A DNA stretch of 64,000 bases from Triangularia verruculosa (taxonomy: Eukaryota; Ascomycota; Sordariomycetes; Sordariales; Podosporaceae): contig MU863941.1 of NCBI GenBank assembly GCA_033296885.1, positions 140,855-204,854 of the forward strand, written 5' to 3'. Shown piece by piece: positions 33,845-44,160 of this stretch (the stretch's first letter is position 1; every line of letters starts with the position of its first letter). The translations under genes were made by a program, and so were the position numbers. The notes below the pieces were generated by a model. That model did no database searches. It was given only the letters and a program-made list of their open reading frames with translations, and was not told the origin of the DNA.

Positions 33845-35107
33845 CTAGCCAAGGAGCACAACAGCCCACCACAAGATTGTGACCCAAATCAGTTTGAGGG
33901 GCTGGGCAGAGAAGTAGACCCAGGTGTCGCCAATGAATTCCAGGCCGTCCTTGAGGATACGTTCCCAGAGTGTCCCGCTATGAGTAGCCTCGACCTCATG
34001 ATGGTTTGTGGTAGTGGCCGTTGAAACTGCGCCCTGGCCGGTTCTACGCAACTTTGAGTTGAGATCGTCGCGCTGGCCGCTGACCTTCTCAAGGTCCCTC
34101 CTCAGATCTTGACGCTCCTGCTTCAGTGCCGCTATCTCCTGCCGAAGCTCACTGTCCGCCGCAAAAGTGTCATCGCAGGTGTCGAGTATTCGTACGCTGA
34201 GATCGTTTCGCTCACAGGTGACTTCTTCAAGGTCGTTCATGAGTTCTTCATTCTCGCGCCTTAGGGCCGCTGCCTCGCTGCAAAGCTCGTTGTTTCTCAG
34301 ACAAACGTCCTGGTACGCCTCCTTCGCTTGGGCAGCAGCTTCAGTGTTGCTGTTTTTACATGACTGCAGCTCGTCTTTGACCTGATCCAACTGTTGCAAG
34401 GCTTGGGTGCGGGCGGAAACAGCCTCGTCGAGTGACTGCCGATAATAATTAACCTGAGCTTTCTGGACCAGGTGGGCTTCCTGTAGCTTCAGGCATGTGG
34501 CTTCGAGGTCGTCCTTGATGTTCACCGCGTCCGAATTGGCTTCATGCGCCATATTGAGGGTTTGCTCGAGGTTATGGTGATCCGCTGTCAAGCTCTGGAG
34601 GGAAGTCTTGAGTTCAAGCGCTTCATGGCGGGCATCGCGCAGCTCGGTCTCGAGGGTCGCCTTCTGTCTCTCCCACTGGGCTTGGCTGGCCTTCAACTTG
34701 CCCTCATACCCCGTCTGAGCATCGGCGAGTTTCGATTTGAGGATATCCTTGTCTTTTTCACGCAGCTGCTTCCACTCCTCGCACTTCTCCTGGGTCGCCT
34801 TGTGGGCTTTTTGCTCGGCGGCCAGCTTCGTACTCAAAGTTTGCTGTTCTTTCTTCTTGTCGGTCTGGGTCTTGACATGCGCCTGTCTTTCGTTCTCGAG
34901 CTGAGCTTGCAACTTCTTAAGCTCGTTTCGGATGGTTTGTTGATCTTGGGCCAGCCCTTTGAGGCCGTTGAGCTGCCGTTGTAACTCATCGATGTGGTGT
35001 TCAAGCTCGGCCTCCCTGTGCTCCCGCGAAACACGATCGGAAGGCTTGCCCCTGACGAAGTACAGCTTACCATTCCTCTTCTCCACGGTCAGTTCCTTGC
35101 GCGGCAT
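33845..35107 (-). CDS. tail-anchored coiled-coil protein B
   Basis: 420 residues from MPRKELTVEK; an in-frame upstream ATG at 35278 would add a low-quality leader and is disfavoured. N-terminal GKLYFVRGK, then almost continuous coiled coil (residues about 30-370; ELKKLQAQLENERQ, AALKQERQDLRRDLEKVSGQ) and a C-terminal ERILKDGLEFIGDTWVYF plus hydrophobic LIWVTILWWAVVLLG that should form a tail anchor. Clear paralogue of gene A one kilobase downstream, colinear throughout, and free of internal stops. No known family is recognised. Likely a membrane-tethered scaffold or tether by architecture only. Confidence 0.85.
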   Translation of the reverse strand: MPRKELTVEKRNGKLYFVRGKPSDRVSREHREAELEHHIDELQRQLNGLKGLAQDQQTIRNELKKLQAQLENERQAHVKTQTDKKKEQQTLSTKLAAEQKAHKATQEKCEEWKQLREKDKDILKSKLADAQTGYEGKLKASQAQWERQKATLETELRDARHEALELKTSLQSLTADHHNLEQTLNMAHEANSDAVNIKDDLEATCLKLQEAHLVQKAQVNYYRQSLDEAVSARTQALQQLDQVKDELQSCKNSNTEAAAQAKEAYQDVCLRNNELCSEAAALRRENEELMNDLEEVTCERNDLSVRILDTCDDTFAADSELRQEIAALKQERQDLRRDLEKVSGQRDDLNSKLRRTGQGAVSTATTTNHHEVEATHSGTLWERILKDGLEFIGDTWVYFSAQPLKLIWVTILWWAVVLLG

Positions 35108-36197
35108 TGTCGGTTGATTGGGGGTCTGTCGCGATGAAATTCGGTGAACAGAAAGGATTGGCGATGCAGAGGGGCAAAAACAGAGCGAGGGGAAGTAGGC
35201 TGGAGACAACGAAGAAGTTGAGGTGTCCGGGCAGCGCTGGGGCCTTGTATCCATGCACTGACTCTCTACCTTATTCACCTCGGAGCATCCTTGGGAGCAA
35301 ACAATACACTAGGTCTACCAGATAAGGACTCGATAAAAGTGGGAACCCCTTCATGCGCTGCATCTACCTGCTGGCCGGGCGAATCCTACTTATCGCGACA
35401 TGGGTTCAATCCGGACAGAGTGGAGAGCAGGGGGCGTGACAGCGCGAGATGACCGCTGTGCTCGCCCATTTGGGCCCTACACTCATGTTGAGGTTGTCTG
35501 GCTCTCGTGATACGTATGGGAGCCTCAGCCTGTGCTTCCTCGCCAGAAGACCTGAAGGCAGGTATCTACCTACCAGGTACCTATTCGTGTGCCTACTATG
35601 ATCCATTCTCGCCAGTATCTTGTTATCTAGCTTGTAGACGTTCGAAAAATTCCAGAAAAAGGCAGGCCGAACGCTCCAAGTTCGTTTCCACTGCCTATTA
35701 TAGGTCTACGAGGATGTCTACGTTACCTAGCTATACCTCAAACTCATTTTGGACAACAAACTGCTGAACATAAGGTAAGGTATATACATCAATGTGTCAA
35801 TGATATCAAAAACACCGAAGTAGCACAACAAACCATTGGCATCTGAAGAACATAGACTCACAAACATCGTCGACATTGTTATCTTTCACCGTTAGCCTTT
35901 GCCAACCTATCTGGGGATCAAAATGGTGCTATGTGCACATAAAAAATCTCAACCCTCGGATTTCAACCGCAGTAGAAGCAAAGACTGGCAAACACCGTAT
36001 ATTTCTCGAGAACACTAAATTAGGTACCTAGAATCTCCCTTCTCGTCATGATAGCCAATTACAGCTATTTCAGTGGCTTCGACTGCAACCATCCATCACG
36101 CCACTTCCCGAGCTTGCCATCAGTCCCACCACACTCCTATTTTTTGCTATCTGGCGGGTGGTTCGCGCGAACATCTACTTGTGCCAAGCCATCGGTC
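35108..36197. other. intergenic region
   Basis: No gene supported; upstream region of gene B and 3' flank of gene C. CCTA/GGTACC motif at 35565-35583 and TAGGTACCTAG near 36022-36032. Confidence 0.4.
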
Positions 36198-36821
36198 TCA
36201 GGAGCGAGTTGGCGCGAATCTCTTTTTCCGGTGCAATGTTGGTTGCTTGGGCATCGTCATGACCTCCATATCGCGGGGGCTTGGCAAGGGGAATGTGGTC
36301 TCGGGAGGCTCAAGCATCTTAACATTGCTGACTGACCGCCCATCCTCGCTGTCTTCATCGTAGTGGTTGCCCAAGACCTTTTCAAGTTGGCGGCGAGCAG
36401 AATCGCGCTCTTCTCTCAGCCTGCGTTCGGTTTCCTTGTGTCGGACCTCTGCAGCAGCGAGGGAGCGCTGGAGGTGGTCAACATCCCGCCTCGCGACTTT
36501 GAGTGCGTTGTTGGCTGAACCTTTCTCTAACTTGCACCTTTCCGAGATTTCGACGTCGAGCCTCTCGAGCTCAGAAGTCCTCCCCTTCCAGTACTGGGCA
36601 GATTGCTTTTCAGCGTCGAGCTGCTCTTTGTAGCCGTCCCTGTATCTCTGAGCATCTTGAAGTTCGAGAACAAGCCTGTTCGCCGAGTATACTCTGTTGT
36701 TGAATCGGTGATCTCGGGTGAGCTCATGCAGTCGCTGTTCCGCGCGAGTTCTGGCTTGGCGTTCTTGAACCAGTGCAGCTTCGAGCTGACTGTAAGTCGG
36801 TTTGCTTGTCCCTTGCGGCAT
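36198..36821 (-). CDS. coiled-coil protein C
   Basis: 207 residues from MPQGTSKPTYSQLEAALVQE. Predominantly coiled coil (residues about 10-150, with QRYRDGYKEQLDAEKQSAQY and RHKETERRLREERDSARRQL), followed by a proline-rich basic tail. No membrane anchor. Composition and position tie it to the cluster, although direct sequence similarity to A and B is weak and could reflect coiled-coil bias. Function unknown. Confidence 0.7.
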   Translation of the reverse strand: MPQGTSKPTYSQLEAALVQERQARTRAEQRLHELTRDHRFNNRVYSANRLVLELQDAQRYRDGYKEQLDAEKQSAQYWKGRTSELERLDVEISERCKLEKGSANNALKVARRDVDHLQRSLAAAEVRHKETERRLREERDSARRQLEKVLGNHYDEDSEDGRSVSNVKMLEPPETTFPLPSPRDMEVMTMPKQPTLHRKKRFAPTRS

Positions 36822-37599
36822 GGTGCTACGCGTGATGGGAAGAAAGGCGATGGAGGGCTGTTGACCTGGCGGGTTCGGGGTTGCTGGGAAGAAATACCGG
36901 GTTGCTAGAGTTTTTTGATTTTGGCGGTGACGGAGAAATGACCAACCGAGTGGGTTAGCTGAGAGAGACAGGAATTCCCACCTTGAGGGAGGACTTCGTA
37001 TCCGTGCGTCAAAAGGTTGAGCACCACATGACAGGCTCCGGCGGGAGCAACCAGTCCATCAGAAAATTTGAGAGCGTGAAGATGGGTACCCAAGTAAGAG
37101 CAAGGATTGAGGCGGGGCCTCTCCCTTAAGTTACCAACAGCACCGGGATATCTGGGAGCTGGGGAGCAAGCCGTTCATCCCACCGGATGAACGAGACCAA
37201 CAGAATTTTCAGGGCCAGTCATGGGAGATAAGGTCTTTGTCTATCGATACCAACCTGCTCCCTACTATCAGATACCATATCTGGGGCTATACTCCCACTG
37301 ATGGCCTGTGCCTCTGTAGGACTACCTATTTGTTACCGTCTCCTCGTCCAACCCATTCACCCGATTCCTCTTCTTCCACAGCCTCTCTCCAATTCACTCC
37401 ATATACCCTGCCACACTACCTACAATTCACTACACCCAAGAAAATAGCCAAGCCTCCGGGTACAATACACGTCCTCGACCTGATCAGATATTACACCAGA
37501 CGCTTTAGCAACTAGTAGGTCACTCAAGCCTTGCGGTCTGGAAACAATCCAAGACACTAGAACTAAAATATCTTGTAACTAGATCAATCCCATCCTACA
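36822..37599. other. divergent promoter region
   Basis: Shared by gene C (minus) and gene D (plus). The right half (about 37310-37500) is strongly CT-rich, like other leaders in the cluster. No gene recognised. Confidence 0.4.
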
Positions 37600-38526
37600 A
37601 TGTCCTACAATATCCCGGGCGCCTATCCGAGCGGCGAGCGTGAACATGCTCGGCTCGCTAGACAGCTGGCCTACGCCAAGGAGGACCTCGAACTGAAGAA
37701 GGGCGAGCTTGCCAGCGCCATGCATACCTTGAAGGTCCAGAAGGGCGAGATCTTCGACCTCAACTACAAAGTCTCTCTGAGCACCCAGCGAGCCGAGGCA
37801 GCCGAGAACTGCCTCCGCCAGACCGCTGCTCAGCACAGAGAGACGCTGGATGAGCTTCATCTCGCCCGCCAAGCTTATTCGAACTCCGCCTTCAAGATCC
37901 GTGAGGCTGAGAGGGCCCGCGATGAGGTGACAGAAAAGTTCCGCCAGATGTCCTTGGTTCACTGCCCGATGGTGGAGGAACTCGCTAAGACCCGCCAAAC
38001 CCTCTCATCTACCGAGGCCTGGCTCAAGGAGGCTGTGGCCGCTAGAGATGAGGCCCGCAAGTCCCTCAACCTGTCTCGTCAGCTCTGGGACTGCGAGAAG
38101 GATAACCTCGGGACCAACTACAAGATTTCGCAGACCCAGCTGGCCACTGCCCTTAACCGCGCTGAGGTTGCCGAAGTCAGGATCAAGGAGTTTGAGAAAG
38201 TCGCCCATGAAACGGGTGACCTCTTGGTCCACTCAGTGAACGAGCTGCGTGAGGCGCAGAAGTACAGACACTTGTACCGAGAGTCCGAGGTGGATGTGCA
38301 GAAGCACAAGGTTCTCCTTGCCAATCTTGAGATTGACCTCCAGAACGCGAGAAAGGCTCGAGACGCAGCTGCCCAGGACCTTTTGAAGATCAGATTCGAC
38401 AAGCTCGCTAACAAAAAGGAGGCCGGTTTTGTACAGCCCGTTGAAGTTCGTGCTGGGGAAGCTCACCAGGGACGCTGCCGCAGGGAGTCGATCTCCTACA
38501 AGTACACCGAATCCACCACCATCTAG
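37600..38526 (+). CDS. coiled-coil protein D
   Basis: 308 residues, single exon, start MSYNIPGAYPSGEREHARL. Continuous helical coiled coil over residues about 15-275 (LAYAKEDLELKKGELASAM; AAEVRIKEFEK-type heptads; LLANLEIDLQNARKARDAA), then a short polar tail. No membrane anchor and no known domain. Strong codon bias toward C-ending codons suggests a well-expressed real gene. Part of the coiled-coil cluster. Confidence 0.75.
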   Translation: MSYNIPGAYPSGEREHARLARQLAYAKEDLELKKGELASAMHTLKVQKGEIFDLNYKVSLSTQRAEAAENCLRQTAAQHRETLDELHLARQAYSNSAFKIREAERARDEVTEKFRQMSLVHCPMVEELAKTRQTLSSTEAWLKEAVAARDEARKSLNLSRQLWDCEKDNLGTNYKISQTQLATALNRAEVAEVRIKEFEKVAHETGDLLVHSVNELREAQKYRHLYRESEVDVQKHKVLLANLEIDLQNARKARDAAAQDLLKIRFDKLANKKEAGFVQPVEVRAGEAHQGRCRRESISYKYTESTTI

Positions 38527-39535
38527 AATCCAGACCCGGCCCCGGCACTTTTCAGTTGGCTGTGACACATTGGTGACATACAGGCGAAACTTAGGAATGT
38601 CTTGGGGCCATGTGTCGAAGGCAGGAAAGGTTGGACGCGCGATTGGAGACGAACTGGTGCATGGGTTAGCGGCGGAGAACAGGCCAGATACGAACGATAC
38701 CTAGGTATACCGTAGCTGAGATATGGGGGATCTGGAACTCATCCTGTTTTGCAGCTTCGCTTTGGCCCTCGTGTGTGTGTTCTATGGGCCGTCTAGTATG
38801 CTGCTATGATATATCTCTTGTGTGTTGCCGTCAATGCCTAGTTGCACTTCGTGCTCGACGCTGATGGATGAGAGTGCATTTTCTGCGCGTGACATGGAAG
38901 CGTCGTCAAGGGTGATTTGCGAGACTGTGGCAACCTAAGTTGATTGAAGTTTAACAGACGCGAAGAGGTGATGATGGTAAAGCGAATCCAGCACGAGACA
39001 AGCTTGGTGGTGGTGACGAACTTGCAAAGATTGGCGCGACTGAGAATGGCGCGCGAATAGACAAATAGTGCAACGCTGGAAAACAACTTCACTTGCTCGC
39101 CTACCTAGGTACCTAAGGTAGTTGGTGAATTTCTCTGCCTCGACCCACATACTGATGCTCTTCCACGATGATAGGAACACCACCATGAAATACCAATCCA
39201 GACTACCAGTGTGCTCCGTGCCCGGCCAGGGAGCAAGGCATAGCATGGGCCTCCTGCTGCACTTCACTCAGCTCCACGTAGGTATTCACTTGGTGACAAG
39301 GCCCCACACACGAAGCCCCATCTTGTATTCACCTGCGCTAATGACCAAGGCTTCTTCAAAACCCCGAGTCGAAGCTTTTCCCTCCATCTCGAGGACGATT
39401 TCCCATCTCCCAAATCTCACACAACAACCAACTGCACCTCTCCTACTTACCTACCCACATCACCTCTCTGTACACATCAGCAACCTCCTACCTGCTTTCC
39501 AACTCATTCAGCTGTATTGTCACTTCAAAACAATC
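38527..39535. other. intergenic region
   Basis: Upstream region of gene E; CCTACCTAGGTACCT motif at 39100-39117 and a CT-rich leader from about 39400. No gene supported. Confidence 0.4.
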
Positions 39536-40417
39536 ATGCCAACCACAACCGACGCCTTGAACCCCAAGCGCGGCACTTCTGCCGACACTAAGTGGCACAC
39601 CATGGAGGACTATGTCCCCAAGATAGACGTCGCCGCCATGGATAAAGAGCGTATGTTTCCCAAGACGCGCTACAACGGCCTGATGGACAACGACACCAAA
39701 CTGGAGGGCATCTGGTCCAAGGTTCAGGCGATCGAGAAGGAGCGCGACACCCTGAAGTCGGAGCTTGCCAAAGCCAATCGCCAACATCAGCTGGACTTGG
39801 AGCGTGTTGCCTCTGCCAACGCCTCCATCGAGAAATGCCACGCGGTTGAGAAGGAGTGCGTGCAGTTGAAGGACGAATTCAACCAGGTCACAGCCAAGGT
39901 TGCCACAGTCCAGAAGGAGCGCGACGAGTACAACAACCGAAGAAGAAAGCTCTGGGACGATCACACCACTCTCAAGAAGAAGCTCGCATCTACCGAACAG
40001 GAAGTCAAAATGCTCCAGGAGAAGCTGAGACTCTCCATGGCCCAGGACTGCCACGGGCTCGGTTCGACTTTCCACCCCACACGCCCTGTTGCCCACGCCA
40101 GCAATCCATTCGCGCAGGGCTTCCTCCAGAGCGACTTTGGCGACGACATCACTCGCCCTGAGATGAGAGACAGGTCTACTGCAGCCAGCACCGCAGTCAA
40201 ACCGGTGTCAGCCCTCGAGCAACGGAGCAACGCCAAGCCTACCAGTCCCAGCCACCAACATGCTGCCATGACCAAGACCACCAACCAGCCGCTTGAAACT
40301 CAACAGGGTTCAATCGAACAGTGCAACGGCAACGACTCCCAGGTCGTCAATCTCATTGTCGTGTTGGCTGGTATCATCCTCGTGTCATTGTTGCTGCAGG
40401 CTATCAGAGGCAACTAA
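39536..40417 (+). CDS. tail-anchored coiled-coil protein E
   Basis: 293 residues from MPTTTDALNPKRGTSADTKW; the open frame extends 138 codons upstream but that part is the CT-rich leader. Coiled coil about residues 55-165 (KVQAIEKERDTLKSELAKAN; LWDDHTTLKKKLASTEQEVK), a polar linker to about 265 and a C-terminal transmembrane segment (VVNLIVVLAGIILVSLLLQ) with only a few residues after it, a typical tail-anchored layout. Sequence differs from the A/B anchor, so the anchor is shared in kind, not in sequence. Function unknown. Confidence 0.8.
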   Translation: MPTTTDALNPKRGTSADTKWHTMEDYVPKIDVAAMDKERMFPKTRYNGLMDNDTKLEGIWSKVQAIEKERDTLKSELAKANRQHQLDLERVASANASIEKCHAVEKECVQLKDEFNQVTAKVATVQKERDEYNNRRRKLWDDHTTLKKKLASTEQEVKMLQEKLRLSMAQDCHGLGSTFHPTRPVAHASNPFAQGFLQSDFGDDITRPEMRDRSTAASTAVKPVSALEQRSNAKPTSPSHQHAAMTKTTNQPLETQQGSIEQCNGNDSQVVNLIVVLAGIILVSLLLQAIRGN

Positions 40418-41082
40418 TTTGTCGACACCATCCCTGCATCACACGACCTCCCCTGCACATACATCCCTTGGCTGAGGTTCATGACGATTGTTTGTAAGGA
40501 TATCTACGGGAAGGTGGATGGAGGTGAAGTGGTGGAGGGTCTTCACGGCAGTATGGGCTTTCTGAATCAGGTGTTGCGAGGTCATTCCTGCGGTGGATAA
40601 TGGGCTGGGCATGTGGACAGGGGTCAGGGTGGCCCGAACAAAGTAGCACTGATCTGGATTATCACCCTTAGCTGCCTCAATCACAATTAAATTACTGAAA
40701 AGCCGTACCTATCAAATGTGACTGTGGCATATGTGCCAGTGACTAAGATGTGGATATTTCATCGTTGTGAATGAATTACAACCATGAAAATAACAGTATC
40801 TCAAGCCAGAGCTTCGGAGTGTCGCACAAATGGAAGACAACCGCCGACTCCTAGATAGATATAACATACCTCCATCGCAAGCCAACGTCCCCATTCTGAC
40901 GAGATTTGTCACCAACTGACATCACAATTATGAGCTGAGTTAGGAGAATAAGATATAGATGCTACTGATGCCGGAAAATCTAAAGTGAATGGCGGATCCT
41001 CCTTCTGAGCCACCCAACACCGTGTCCCGCGCCCCGCCCACCCGATTTAATGCCTTTTCTTGCTCATGTTGACGTTGACCTT
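40418..41082. other. convergent intergenic region
   Basis: Between the 3' ends of genes E and F; nothing recognised. Confidence 0.4.
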
Positions 41083-41765
41083 TCATTCCGACTCCATAAT
41101 GTTCTTCACCAATGTCTTCGTAAGCCACAGACCCTGAAAGACCGCCGCAGTGTTTTGATTATACCCTTCATCATAGCTCCTCATCGCGTCGTTGATGGCC
41201 GAACCAGCAATGCTGCCGATGAAGTACAAGAACGCAGACGTACGCTGAGATCTATCCTCGGCCTTTTCAGCCCTCTCGTCAGCCTCTCTGGTTCTCTCCC
41301 GGTCCTGCCCGGCCTTCTCTTCAGCGTCCTGGGCTCTCTGCTCGGCTTCCCTAACTCTCTCCCCCGCTTTCTCGAGTTCCTGCTTCATACGCTCTAGCTC
41401 CTGGCGTCTCTCGGTGACGCTTTGCGAAATCTCTTTGATCTCCTCCTGTAGACGCTTTATTCCGTGCTTGGTAGGCAGTGGATGTGTGACCATGCGGTCC
41501 ATCACTTCCATGATCTCGTATGGAATTTTGGGAATTTGGTGTGGGACTTTTCGAGCTTGGCGGAGGCTTTGACGATGGCCTTTAGGTTCTTGGTAAACTG
41601 GGGGATGCGCTTATCCTGAATCTTCTCCTTCAGCTTGCTTGGGGCTCTGGTATCCTGGGCTTTGGTAGTCTTTCTGGTCTGCTCCGTGCTACCCCTTCTT
41701 GGAGAGACACCCAGCCGCGATTTCTGGGTGGTGGGTGTAGTGTGTATGGTGTGCGGGGATGACAT
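41083..41765 (-). CDS. coiled-coil protein F, two frames joined at a slippery site
   Basis: Frame 1 starts at ATG 41765 (MSSPHTIHTTPTTQ) and runs to TGA at 41504-41502. The second frame continues to 41083 with NGIKRLQEE-type helix, a long heptad coiled coil (ELERMKQELEKAGERVREAE) and hydrophobic SAFLYFIGSIAGSAI. Paralogue G is continuous over the same stretch: its RIPSFLHNFRTITKKAGKL and EEIMNMVNAK-RRGITKRLQEEL correspond to F's RIPQFTKNLKAIVKASAKL in frame 1 and EIMEVMDRM-KHGIKRLQEEI in frame 2. The frames need a -1 shift, and C CCA AAA in the zero frame lies exactly there. Either programmed frameshifting or a 1-nt deletion. An independent start at ATG 41511 would give only the C-terminal part. 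Confidence 0.7.
41526..41532 (-). promoter_or_regulatory. C CCA AAA heptamer, candidate -1 frameshift site
   Basis: Fits X XXY YYZ with codons CCA and AAA in the zero frame of gene F. Slippage by -1 leads straight into ATT CCA TAC GAG, the frame homologous to paralogue G. A perfect 6-bp inverted repeat (TTCCAT/ATGGAA, 8-nt loop, 41525-41506) follows with no spacer, closer than usual for a frameshift stimulator. Confidence 0.4.
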
Positions 41766-42662
41766 TGTGCCTAGAGTGGGAGTGGTATGATGAGGGCCTG
41801 AAGGGTTTCGACAAGAATGCCCGACGAGGCCAAGCAGGTGGGGAGTTGTGGTGGGCCTCGTGGCAAAGGGGGCAAGGTGGTTGGTACTAGAGAGGCGAAT
41901 GGCCAAGGTACCTACCTACCTGAGATAAGGGAAAAGGTGGAAGAGGGTGATATTGATAGAGAAAGCATAACTTTATACACTTCTCTGGACGACGCACTCC
42001 GAGCAACCCCAAGCTTTGCGCTTGAAGGGAGGTGAAGAGGCTTAAATTCAGCATTCATGCACTATCCTTAACCTTGTGCCGTTCCATCCACTCTTCTGCT
42101 TCTGAGGTCCCCAGTTTTAACGCGAGACAACGGCCAGTTCTCGGCTGGTAGGACCGAACCGTTTTCTCTTCTGATGTTTTACTTGGCCTGGTGTCAGGGA
42201 TTCATCCTTCCCGGTCACCAGCTTTTCCAGACTCAATACTTCCGCCAGAAATCCTCGAGGATAGCCAAGTAGCGCAAAAACGCAAAGGTCAAAATGGCAA
42301 AAAGACAAATTACCTTACAGAACTTGGGAGTCTCAGTATATAATCACATATCTCGTAGGCCTCTTTAATACTTACATGTGTCTGTGAGTAGCGCAAAGAG
42401 AACAGGCTACCCAAATACAACAGCGAAACATGATCAGGGGAAATTAATTATAAATGCCAGATATATTTGCTGTCGGCGGCTCAGTGGCCAAAACCATACC
42501 TCCTCCGCATAATGCTACTGGTTTAACTTGCTTTGCGACAACTCTGGTGATATGTTGTTGAAAACCAAATTCCTCCGCTGGGTACGCCTGTTGCATAAAT
42601 CTCCATGCAAATCCTATCTCCAACCTTTGATCCCCCCAGGTCTCTCCTTCGAAGCCATCCCT
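41766..42662. other. intergenic region
   Basis: Upstream region of gene F with a CCTA tract at 41906-41924 and TATAAAG (minus strand, 41977-41971); 3' flank of gene G on the right. No gene supported. Confidence 0.4.
41971..41977 (-). promoter_or_regulatory. TATA-like element of gene F
   Basis: TATAAAG on the minus strand about 205 bp upstream of ATG 41765, with the CCTA tract between box and gene. Confidence 0.3.
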
Positions 42663-43193
42663 TCAGTCCCGAGGTGCGACTAGCATCCGTCCAAACACAG
42701 GGTCCAACTGAGCGGAGGAGGGCTCAACACCTGTCTCATCCAGCAGACTCTTAAGCCTGGCTACCTCCGATTCGGCCTTCTCTGCCCTGATTATAGCGTT
42801 CTCCAGCTGTTGTTTCAAAGCCTGCTTGTCGGAATCTGCTTTGGCCAACATTTTGTTACCGCTATCAAGCTCTTCTTGGAGTCGCTTTGTAATGCCCCTT
42901 CGTGGCGTCGGCACATAGAGTTTGGCGTTGACCATGTTCATGATTTCCTCATGGTATGGGGCGAATCTTTTGTGTGTTTTCGCGAGTTTGCCAGCCTTTT
43001 TGGTGATTGTGCGGAAGTTATGTAGGAAGGAAGGGATGCGGCTATCTTGAGGCCCATAGCCGCCGCTCTTGGTGACACTAGTGCTAGCAGGTGCTGAAGC
43101 ATGACTGGTAGCGTATTTGGTCGCTGAGCCGTGGCGGCCACCGGGTTGGGAGGCTGAGGCAGAAGATGGCGGAATGGGGTCGATGGCGCCCAT
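42663..43193 (-). CDS. coiled-coil protein G, paralogue of F
   Basis: 176 residues from MGAIDPIPPSSASASQ. A Ser/Ala-rich N terminus precedes the block shared with F (SRIPSFLHNFRTITKKAGKL, KTHKRFAPYHEEIMNMVNAK, RRGITKRLQEELDSGNKML), then a coiled coil (QALKQQLENAIIRAEKAESE) ending shortly after. No membrane segment. The shared block of about 60 residues is not a domain I recognise and may define a small lineage-specific family. A TATATA box lies at 43377-43372. Confidence 0.75.
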   Translation of the reverse strand: MGAIDPIPPSSASASQPGGRHGSATKYATSHASAPASTSVTKSGGYGPQDSRIPSFLHNFRTITKKAGKLAKTHKRFAPYHEEIMNMVNAKLYVPTPRRGITKRLQEELDSGNKMLAKADSDKQALKQQLENAIIRAEKAESEVARLKSLLDETGVEPSSAQLDPVFGRMLVAPRD

Positions 43194-44160
43194 GATTGCT
43201 TATGGTATGCTGGGGTTCGCTGGTATGTGTGAAAGAGGCTGCCTGTTGAATATGATGATGGTAAGGATTTCGGCTTGGGGCGAACGGACCGGGAAGTTCT
43301 AACCAGACGATCTTTGACTGCCTGATTCAAGAAAAAAGAGTAGTGAGACTAGAGAGTGACAGGAAGACCGCTATATATTTCTGAGACTCTCGGCAGAGGC
43401 CTGGCTAGATGATGATGGAAGTGAATTTTGCACATTCATCTCAAAGCCTGCTCTCGCACAATTATCGTAGACCATGGTTCCTTCTCTTCTTGTTATTGTA
43501 AAGCTGTCGGAAGAACAATAATGGAGACGGCAATTGATACGATGTCCAACTTGGTGCTTCATATGATGGCAACCTTTTACAGAGGATAGTGCCCCAAACA
43601 AGTCCATCGCATACCTAATACATATGTATAGAAAGCTTAAAACACTTCGAATCGTTGATACTCTCATTTGCCCCATCTCTTCTCTCCTTATCACGACCTT
43701 TATTTGCCTGCGTCCTCTGCTTTTTTGGTGTGTTATCTCATTTTGAGGATCCGAGCACACATGTTTCAATCCGTCCACCGACTTGCTGATCTGGCCTCGC
43801 CAGTATCGTCGATGGCGCGGCGCTTGTTCTCAGCGGAACATGATTGGTGTTATCTGTATTGCCACCTTTTGTGCAATAGACCAAACGATTAGCCTCGGTA
43901 ACCTGGAAGCCTGGCTGAAAAGACAATGGCGAACGGTTTGAGTTAGGTAGCATCAGAACTGGTTGTCTTCTCGACCTGTTGTCTCTACCTATATAGTCAC
44001 ACCCGACAAAACTTTTGGCTCAGTCCGTATTGGTCTCACAAGGTGAACAAAAGGTGAGCGCAGTGAGCATCACCCTGAGCTGAAGTGGGTCCAAGGACCG
44101 TTTGGCTATACTTGCCGCAACCAAAACTGATCATGACTTCCGTTTTCTTCTTGCGCGTGC
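43194..44160. other. intergenic region next to repeat island
   Basis: Upstream region of gene G, normal base composition, no gene supported. It ends abruptly near 44160 where AT-rich sequence begins. Confidence 0.4.

Noticed and set aside
39488..40096. Minus-strand open frame of about 200 codons over gene E
   Set aside because: It mirrors the coiled-coil codons of gene E; leucine/valine-rich content arises from antisense of Lys/Glu-rich helix.
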